DNA from: Thinopyrum elongatum
Lineage: Eukaryota > Streptophyta > Magnoliopsida > Poales > Poaceae
NCBI GenBank assembly: GCA_011799875.1
Contig: CM022302.1
Span: 374,312,775-374,376,774, forward strand
Direction of reading: 5' to 3'
DNA length: 64,000 bases
Shown here: positions 56,050 through 64,000 of the stretch, in pieces
Layout of the letters: each line of letters begins with the position of its first letter
Numbering within the stretch: the stretch's first letter is position 1
The notes under the pieces: model-generated
What the model was told of the DNA's origin: nothing
Databases searched by the model: none
Seen by the model: only the letters and a program-made list of their open reading frames with translations
Position numbers and translations under genes: made by a program

Positions 56050-57632
56050 TGATACGTCTTCAACGTATCTATAATATTTTACTGTTCCATGCTACTATAT
56101 TATTCATCTTGGATGTTTTATATGCATTATTATGCTATTTTATATCGTTTTTTGGGACTAACCTACTAACTTAGTGCACAGTGCCAGTTGCTGTTTTTTC
56201 ATTGTTTTGCCTTTTCAGAAAATCAATATCAAACCGAGTCCAAATGGAACGAAACTTTTTGGATGTTTTTCTTGGACCACAAGACACCCTGGAAGCTTCA
56301 GGAGGAGGCCAGAAGGGCCACAAATGGGCCACAAGCTCACAGGGCGCGCCCCAGGGGGCGCACCCCCCCCAAGCTTGTGCGCCATCGTGGTACTTCCAAC
56401 CCTAATCTTTCTTCTATAAATACCCAAATATTCCCCGTAGACCAGAGGGCACACCAAAAATTCTTTTCCGCCGCCGCAAGCTTCTGTTCTCGAGAAATCC
56501 CATCTGGAGACCTTTTCCAGTACTCTGCCGGAGGGGGATTCGATCACGGAGGGGTTCTACATCAACCTTGCTGCCCTTCTGATGATGTGTGAGTAGTTTA
56601 CCATAGACCTACGGGTCCATATCTAGTAGCTAGATGGCTTCTTCTCTCTCTTTGATCTTCAATATAATATTCCCCTCAATGTTCTTGGAGATCTATTCGA
56701 TGTAATCTTCTTTTGTGGTGTGTTTGTTGAGATCCGACGAATTATGGGTTTATGATCAGATTATCTATGAATATTATTTGAATCTTCTCTGAACTCTTTT
56801 ATGCATGATTAAGATAGCTTTGTATTTCTCTCCGATCTATTGATTTGGTTTGCCCAACCAGATTGATTTTTCTTGCCATGGGATGGGTGCTTTGTAATGG
56901 GTTCAATCTTGCGGTGCTCAATCCTAGTGACAAAAAGGGACATGACACGTATTGTATTGTTGCCATTAAGGATAAAAAGATGGGGTTTATATCATATTAT
57001 ATGGATCTATCCCTCTACATCATGTCATCTTGCTTAAGGTGTTACTCCGTTCTTGTTAACTTAATACACTAGATGCATGCTGGATAGCGGTCGATGTGTG
57101 GAGTAATAGTAGTAGATGCAGGCAGGAGTCAGTCTATTTGTCACGGACGTGATGCCTATATACATGATCATTGTCTTGGATATCTTCATAATTATTCGCT
57201 TTTCTATCAATTGCTCAACAGTAATTTGTTTACCCACCGTATGCATTCTTTCAAGAGAGAAGCCTCTAGTGAAAACTATGGCCCCCAGGTCTATCTTTCA
57301 TCATATTATTTTCAGATCTATAGAACCAAAAACCCAAAAATACCATGCTGCAATTTGTTTATCTTTACCTTATTTTGCACTTTTACTTATCTTTTATATC
57401 AATCTCTACCAGATCTCATCCTTGCAAATAACCGTGAGGGGATTGACAACCCCTTTTCTGTGTTGGGTGCAAGTATTTGTTTGTTTGTGTAGGCGCTGTT
57501 ATTGGAGACTTGTGTGTTCCTCCTACTGGATTGATACCTTGGTTCTTAACTGAGGGAAATACTTATCTCTACTTTGCTGCATCACCCTTGCCTCTTCAAG
57601 GAAAAAAACCAACGCAAGCTCAAGAAGTAGCA
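56050..57632 (+). repeat. W4 5' LTR
   Basis: TGATACGTCTTC to AGAAGTAGCA. TATA box TATAAATA at 56415-56422. Confidence 0.94.
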
Positions 57633-57643
57633 AGATGAATATC

Positions 57644-57661
57644 TCGCGCCATTGCCGGGGT
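57644..57661 (+). other. W4 primer binding site, mutated
   Basis: TCGCGCCATTGCCGGGGT occupies the site held by TGGCGCCGTTGCCGGGGA in W1 and W2; three changes. Confidence 0.75.
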
Positions 57662-57897
57662 AATCTACATCAAGCCTACCAAGTACCCATCATAAACTCT
57701 CATCTCTTGCATTTACATTATTTTCCATTTGCCTCTCGTTTTCCTCTCCCCCACTTCTAAAATGTTTTCAGAAAAAACACAAAAATATTTGCCTTCTTTC
57801 TATTTGCCTTTCCGTTTGCCTTTATGTCTTACTTGGTTTGTTTGCTTGTTCGCTTGGCATAATTGCATGTTTATTCAAAATCAGAAGCAAAAAGTTT

Positions 57898-58648
57898 ATG
57901 GATAGTCATCCACTTGCTAATCTTTTTAAAAGTTCCAATTATGATGAACCAATTGCTAGTGAGTTGAGTGCACTAGATTATCTTTATGAAGTTTTGCTTG
58001 AAGTTCGTGAATCTGAAATTTGTGATGAAGAAATTTATAAAGTGATTCATGATAGCTCCTTGAATGAAAAGCATGATTGCAATGATGTTATTGTAAATTC
58101 TCTTAATGTTAGTTTTGTTAATGATATGCAAAACCCCAAGCTTGGGGATGCTAATTTTGCTATGATCACTACTTATTGGAATGATCATGATTGGGGTGAT
58201 ACATCTTATGATCTTGAAAATTTGTTTAAGCCTCATGATGAGTATGTTTGCAATAATATTGAAAGTGGGTTTGGAAGAGTGTCAACTTTAGCTAAAAATA
58301 AACCCACATATTTGGAGAGTGTTCATTCTTATGATTTTTTTTGATAAAAGTGGGTTTGAAGAGGTCATGACTTTCGTAGATGTTAATCCCAATATCTTGG
58401 AAGATTATAAAAGTTTTATGCTTGTGGATCATGAAGAGAAAATTTTGTGTGATAGCTATATTGTTCAATTTGATTATGATCCTACATGTAACTATTATGA
58501 GAGAGGAAAATATGGTTGTAGAAATTTTCATGTTACTAAATTACCCCTCGTTATGTTGAGATTGCTAATGTTTCTTTCTTCTTCCTTGCATATGCTAGTT
58601 TTTGCTTTTCTTGATAAATCTTTTCTTTATAAAAATGCCTATGCATAG
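57898..58648 (+). pseudogene. W4 internal ORF, type B, frameshifted
   Basis: It is homologous to the W2 ORF from the first residues (MDSHPLANLF) to the hydrophobic C-terminal part (LPLVMLRLLMFLSSS). The frame changes at a run of eight T (58335-58342) where W2 has GAAATTTTTG, and a second frame carries the rest to 58648. Conserved stretches such as CDSYIVQFDYDPTCNYYERG survive the frame change, so the lesion is recent relative to divergence of the copies. Function unknown. Confidence 0.75.
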
Positions 58649-58773
58649 GAAGTATGTTAGACTTAAACTTGTTTTTCATATGCTAAATGATGCTCACTTT
58701 GTGCTTCAATTTTTTGTCTTTCATGTGAGCATCATTAAAGTTATCAACGCCTAGCTAAAAGGCTTTAAAGAAA

Positions 58774-58797
58774 AGCTCTTGTTGGAAGACAACCCAA
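58774..58797 (+). other. Conserved stem-loop motif downstream of the W4 ORF
   Basis: It begins AGCTCTTGTTGGAAGAC and ends AACCCAA; counterpart of 5215-5238 and 13339-13362. Confidence 0.5.
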
Positions 58798-61647
58798 TAT
58801 ATTTATTTTCTATTTTTACGTGTTTATGCAATTATGCTTCTGTTATGATTGAGTTTTTTATGTTTTAATTAGTGTTTGTGCCAAGTAAGACCTTTGGGAT
58901 GGTTTGGAAAATAGTTGATTTGATTCTGTGAAAAAAGAGAAACTTATGCGACCAGTTCTGGAATTTTGTAAATTCACAAAAATGTGTGTTTTGCTCTGAA
59001 TTTTTAAAAAAGATTGATATACAAATTTCCCACGTTTTCCTAAATTTTCAAAAAAATTGGAGTTACAGAAATATGAGCTTAATTCAGGTCTCTACAGACT
59101 GTTCTGTTTTTGATAGATTCTATTTTCTGTGTGTTGTTTGCTTATTTTGATGAATCTATGGGTAGTATCAGTGGGTATGACCCATGGTGAAGTTGGAATA
59201 CAGTAGATATAACACCAATATGAATTTAGAATGAGTTCACAATAGTACCAAAGGGTAGTGATTTGTTTTATTATACTAACGGATCTCACGAGTTTTCTGT
59301 TGAGTTTTGTGTGGTGAAGTTATCAAGTTTTGGGCGAAGTTTCGATGGACTAAGGAATAAGGAGTGGCAAGAGCCTAAGCTTGGGGATGCCCAAGGAACC
59401 CCAAGGTAAAATTCAAGGAAAACCAAGCATCTAACCTTGGGGATGGCATCCCCTCTTTTGTCTATGATCCATCGGTAAATTACTTGAGGCTATATTTTTA
59501 TTCACTACATGATATGAGTTTTGCTTGAAGCATCATGTATTATATGAGTCTTTGCTTTATTTTCTTTTTAGTTTACCACAATCATCCTTGCTGGACACAC
59601 CTTTTTGAGAGGGACACACATTGTTCATGAATTTATTAGAATACTCTATGTGCTTCACTTATATATTTTGAGCTAGGCAGTTGCTCTAGTGCTTCACTTA
59701 TATCTTTTAGAGCATGGCGGTGGTTATATTTTGAAGAAATTGATGGACTCTCATGCTTCACTTGTATTATTTTGAGAGTCTTATAAATAGTATGGCAATT
59801 TGCTTGAGTTATGAATTTATTCCTAATATGATAGGTATTCAAGAGTGATATAATAAAAACTTTGATGAAGATTATTGAATATATGAGAAGTTTGATTCCT
59901 TGCATCTGTTTTGAGATATAAATATGGTAATATTAGAGTCATGCTAGTTATTAATTGTGGTTTAGTAAAAATATTTATGTTGAGGTTTGTGATTCCTGAA
60001 GCATGCACGTATGATCTCTCGTTATGCGATGAAATTAGAGCATGATTTATTATTGATTGTCTTCCTTATGCGTGGCGGTCGGGGACGAGCGATGGTTTTG
60101 TCTTACCAATCTATCCCCCTAGGAGCATGTGTAGTAGTACTTTGCTTCGAGGGCTAATGAACTTTTGCAATAAGTATGTGAGTTCTTTATGACTAATGTT
60201 GAGTCCATGGATTATACGCACTCCCACCTTTCCGCATTTTGCTAGCCTCTTCGATACCGTGCATTGCCCTTTCTCACCTTGAGATGTGGTGCAAACTTCG
60301 CCGGTGCATCCAAACCCCATGATATGATACACTCTATCTCACATAAGCCACCTTATATCTTCCTCAAAACAACCACCATACCTACCTATTATGGCATTTC
60401 CATAGCCACTCCGAGAGATATATTGCCATGCAACTTCCACCATTTCGTTTTATTATGACACGTACCATCATTGTCAAATTGCTTTGCATGATCATATAGT
60501 TGACATAGTATTTGTGGCTTGGCCACCAGTCATATTTTTTATACATGTCACGCTAGATCATTGCACATCCCGGTACATCGCCGGAGGCATTCATATAGAG
60601 TCATAATTTTGTTCTAGTATCGAGTTGTCATTCTTGAGTTGTAAGTAAAAAAAAAGAAGTGTGATGATCATATGCATTATTAGGACAATGTCTCGGTGAG
60701 GAAAGGATGATGGAGAGTATGATTCCACCACAAGTTGGGATGAGACTCCGGACGAAAAAAGGAAAAAAAAGGAGAAAAAAAGGTAAAGAAAGAAAAAAAG
60801 AAAAAAAGAAAAGAAAAGAAAAAGAAAAGAAAGAAAAAGAAAATGAGAGAAAAAGAAAGAAGGGACAATGTTACTATCCTTTTCCACGCTTGTGCTTGAA
60901 AGTAGCACCATGTTCTTCATGATAGAGAGTCTCCTATTTTGTCACTTTCATATATTACTAGTGGGAATTTTTCATTATAGAACTTGACTTGTATATTCCA
61001 ATGACGGGCTTCCTCAAATGCCGAGGTCTTCATGAGCAAGGAAGTTGGATGCACACCCACTTAGTTTTCTTTTGAGCTTTCATACACTTATAGCTCTAGT
61101 GCATCCGTTGCATGGCAATCCTTACTCCTTGCATTGATATCAATTGATGGGCATCTCCATAGCCCGTTGATTAGCCTCGTCAATGTGAGACTTTCTATTT
61201 TTTGTCTTCTCCACACAACCTCCAACATCATATTCTATTCCACCCATAGTGCTATATCCATGGCTCACGCTCATGTATTGCACGAGAGTTGAAAAAGCTG
61301 AAGCGCATTAAAAAGTATGACCCAATTGCTTGGCTTGTCATCGGGGTTGTGCATGATTAATACTCTTTGTTAAGAAGATTGAGCTTGACAAGACTATATG
61401 ATTTTGTAGGGATAATTTTCTTTAGCCATGATATTTTGAGAAGACATGATTGCTTTTTAGTATGCTTGAAGTATTATTGTTTTTATGTCAATATTAAACT
61501 TTGGTTTTGAATCTTATGGATCTGAATATTCATGCCAACATAAAGAGGGATTACATGATAAATATGTTAGGTAGCATTCCACATCAAAAATTCTATTTTT
61601 ATCATTTACCTAGTCGAGCATGAGCAGGAATTAAGCTTGAAGATGCT
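58798..61647 (+). other. W4 internal non-coding region
   Basis: No gene. It holds polypurine-like motifs at 59376-59390 and (degenerate) near 59432, an A/G-only tract at about 60754-60868, and the terminal polypurine tract, mutated to TAAGCTTGAAGATGC, at 61632-61646. Confidence 0.85.
60754..60868. repeat. Purine-only simple-sequence tract
   Basis: About 115 bp almost entirely of A and G (AAAGAAAAAG-type units) replacing a shorter mixed A-rich tract in W1 (7050-7140). Translated ORFs here are runs of Lys/Glu or Phe/Leu and are not genes. Confidence 0.9.
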
Positions 61648-63149
61648 TGATACGTCTCCAACGTATCTATAATTTTTTATTGTTCCATGCTATTATATTA
61701 TCCATCTTGGATGTTTTATATGCATTATTATGCTATATTATATCATTTTTGGGACTAACCTACTAACTTAGTGCCTAGTTCCAGTTGCTATTTTCCCTTG
61801 CTTTTGCCTTTTTAGAAAATCAATATCAAACGGAGTCCAAATGGAACTAAACTTTTTGGAGATTTTTCTTGGACCACAAGACACCCTGGAAGCTTCAGGA
61901 GGAGGCCAGAAGGGCCACGGATGGGCCACAAGCTCACAGGGCTCACCCCAGGGGGGCACCCTCCCAAGCTTGCGGGCCCACCTTGGCACTTCCAACCCTA
62001 ATCTTTCTTCTATAAATACCCAAATATTCCCCATAGACCAGAGGGCACACCAAAAATAATTTTCCGCCACCGCAAGCTTCTGTTCTCGAGAAATCCCATC
62101 TGGAGACCTTTTCCGGTACTCTGCCTGAGGGGGATTCGATCATGGAGGGGTTCTACATCAACCTTGCTGCCCTTCCGATGATTTGTGAGTAGTTTACCAC
62201 AGGCCTACGGGTCCATAGCTAGTAGCTAGATGGCTTCTTCTCCCTCTTTCATCTTCAATACAATGTTCTCCTCGATGTTCTTGGAGGTCTATTCGATGTA
62301 ATCTTCTTTTGCGGCGTGTTTGTTGAGATCCGATGAATTGTGGGTTTATGATCAAATTATCCATGAATATTATTTGAGTCTTCTCCGAACTCTTTTATGC
62401 ATGATTAAGATAGCTTTGTATTTCTCTCTGATCTATTGATTTGGTTTGGCCAAGTAGATTGATTTTTCTTGCCATGGGGAGGGGTGCTTTGTAATGGGTT
62501 CAATCTTGCGGTGCTCAATCCTAGTGACAGAAAGGGACATGACACGTATTGTATTGTTGCCTTTAAGGATAAAAGGATGGGGTTTATATTATATTGCATG
62601 GATCTATCCCTCTACATCATGTCATCTTGCTTAAGGCGCTACTCCGTTCTTGTTAACTTAATACACTAGATGCATGTTGGATAGAGGTCGATGTGTGGAC
62701 TAATAGAAGATGCAGGCAGGAGTTGGACTACTTGCCATGGACATGATGCCTGTATACAAGATCATTGCCTCGGATATCTTCATAATTATTCACTTTTTTA
62801 TCAATTGCTCAACAGTAATTTGTGTACCCATCGTATGTGTTCTTTCAAGAGAGAAGCCTCTAGTGAAAACTATGGCCCATTTATCTTTACCTTATTTTGC
62901 ACCTTTACTTATCTTTTATATCAATCTCTACCAGGTCTCATCCTTGCAAATAACCATGAGGGGATTGACAACCCCTTTTTAGTGTTGGGTGCAAGTATTT
63001 GTTTGTGTAGGTGTTGTTATTGGAGACTTGTGTGTTCCTCCTACTGGACTGATACCTTGGTTCTAAACTGAGGGAAATACTTGTCTCTACTATGCTGCAT
63101 CACCCTTTCCTCTTCAAGGGAAAAACCAACGCAAGCTCAAGAAGTAGCA
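61648..63149 (+). repeat. W4 3' LTR
   Basis: TGATACGTCTCC to AGAAGTAGCA; TATA TATAAATA at 62011-62018; internal deletion near 62880. Confidence 0.94.
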
Positions 63150-63537
63150 GTTCCCACGGAGGGTGATTAGTCGGACTGACGGACGTCCCATAGGAGTGGG
63201 ACTGTGATCAATCAATCAGATTGATTTGCCCCAAAAATCTCGGAATTTGAATTTGTGCGTGCGTGCGTGGAAGCGTTAATCACGCGGGTTAGTGGGGAAA
63301 GTGGGGCACGATGCCTCGATTTTCCCCTAGAAAATCTGCCACATGTCGCGGTTCCTTTGGGCGATGCTCTGCCACGCATGTCGTCGATCCAGAGATCTGC
63401 GGTGAGAGATCCGGCGTGCGATTTCATCAGAGACATAAAAGGATTGGGTGGTTGGGGTCAGGCCTCCAGATCCCCTTCCCCTCCTCTTGACTCCACTACT
63501 TCTCTTCTCCAGTCGAGCGTGTAAGGTGCCTGAATCC
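63150..63537 (+). promoter_or_regulatory. T5 continuation: upstream region of its opposite-strand gene, with TATA box
   Basis: It resumes T5 after W4. ATAAAAGG at 63435-63442 is followed by a C/T-rich leader and ATG at 63538, matching the promoter-leader layout upstream of the T3 gene. Confidence 0.5.
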
Positions 63538-64000
63538 ATGGCGAAAGACTCCATGGCCAAGGTGGAGACGGCGAAGAAGGCCGGGAAGGCCTCCTCCTTT
63601 GGCTCCGGCGCGGCGGCTCGGGGCTCGGCGGGGGACTGGATCCCTTCGAGCATCTCGGCCAAGTGGCTGGAGGAGCTCGCTGCAAAGGGGCTCATCCCGC
63701 AGGATAGGTGGCGCCTTCCGAGGGCGGGGAAGGTCAAACCGGCGCCGCAGGAGGACGAGCACCTTCTCCTGGTCACCCACATCAAGAGAGGTTTCTCGAT
63801 GCCTCCCCATCCTTTCTTCTGAGCATTCCTTGATTATTTTGGTGCGCACCTCCACCATCTTCCCCCAAATGCCATTATCTACCTCTCGGCTTTCATCTCC
63901 CTTTGCGAGAATTTCCTCGGTTGTCACCCCCATTGGGGCCTCTTTAAATGCATCTTCACTTGTCAGTCGATGACTGTCAAGAAGGATGCACCGGCTAGCG
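63538..64000 (+). pseudogene. T5 opposite-strand gene, start only (Transposase_28-like), one stop
   Basis: From ATG at 63538 (MAKDSMAKVETAKKAGKASS) the frame reads through to the window end except for TGA at 63820-63822. After it the frame continues with AFLDYFGAHLHHLPPNAI and FISLCENFLGCHPHWGLFK. The pattern 'HIKRGFSMPPHPFF, (stop), FLDYFGAHLHHLPPN' parallels 'HMLRGFTPPGSKFFRDVLHF' and 'HPQDIGPNSV' in the T3 gene, the core of the PF04195-type family as I remember it. The stop fits a CGA to TGA change. The gene is antisense to the element's presumed gag-pol and truncated by the window edge. Function unknown. Confidence 0.7.

Larger units (their letters stand above)
56050..63149 (+). mobile_element. 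W4: WHAM/Wilma-like gypsy-type LARD element, complete (7.1 kb)
   Basis: Two LTRs (1583 and 1502 bp), primer site, type-B ORF with frameshift, stem-loop block, non-coding region and polypurine tract, in the same order as W2. Flanked by GTCCC/GTTCC. The 3' LTR has a deletion of about 77 bp near 62880 relative to the 5' LTR, and the primer site and terminal polypurine tract are mutated, so it looks older than W2. Confidence 0.93.

Noticed and set aside
60591..60922. Lys/Glu-rich and Phe/Leu-rich ORFs
   Set aside because: Direct translation of the purine-only tract and its complement.
1..64000. CRISPR array, bacterial operons, tRNA or rRNA genes
   Set aside because: No regularly spaced identical repeats with unique spacers, no operon-like gene spacing, and no tRNA cloverleaf or rRNA sequence noticed. 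Composition and content are those of a plant genome.

Overview
This window looks like intergenic DNA from a large-genome grass, most likely the Triticeae (wheat, Aegilops, barley or rye). It is built almost entirely of nested transposable elements. Copia LTRs begin TGTTGGAAATATGCCC and end ACCCAACA, which I recognise as the Angela/WIS/BARE1 group. Gypsy LTRs begin TGATACGTCTCC and carry a tRNA-Asp-type primer site, as in the Triticeae WHAM/Wilma/Sakura group; these family names come from memory, not from a search. I see no intact host gene, tRNA, rRNA or CRISPR array.

Left block (1-40812). A forward Angela-type copia element (1-3511) has its 3' LTR cut short and fused, at an 8-bp microhomology, to the LTR of a gypsy-type large derivative element (W1, to 9490). 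W1 abuts the leader of a reverse-oriented copia element (H). The 5' LTR of H (10474-40812) is split into three pieces by two later insertions. The first is W2 (10570-25667, target-site duplication TCTAC), which itself contains a reverse Angela copy (14671-22685, TSD TTTTC). The second is T3 (26871-40434, TSD CAAAG), a Tat-lineage gypsy element. T3 has a gag-pol reading frame of about 2167 codons on the minus strand and a multi-exon gene on the opposite strand.

Middle block (40813-52744). This holds older fragments: a decayed LINE, a copia gag start with its leader, a diverged gypsy LTR, a region with CACTA-like subterminal repeats, two solo LTRs of one family in opposite orientations, a gene fragment, and a 1.4-kb Harbinger-like element carrying gene-derived sequence.

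Right block (52745-64000). A second LINE is interrupted by another Tat-type element (T5, with its 3' LTR at about 54986-55581). T5 is in turn interrupted by W4 (56050-63149). T5 resumes at 63150, where the start of its own opposite-strand gene runs off the window.

The W elements encode no reverse transcriptase. They carry one short ORF of unknown function, so they presumably depend on proteins supplied by relatives. The Tat and Angela elements encode their own machinery but are broken by stops and frameshifts. The most interesting signals are the spliced antisense genes inside the Tat elements, polypurine-tract-like motifs repeated inside the W elements, and two unrelated ORFs occupying the same slot in related W elements.
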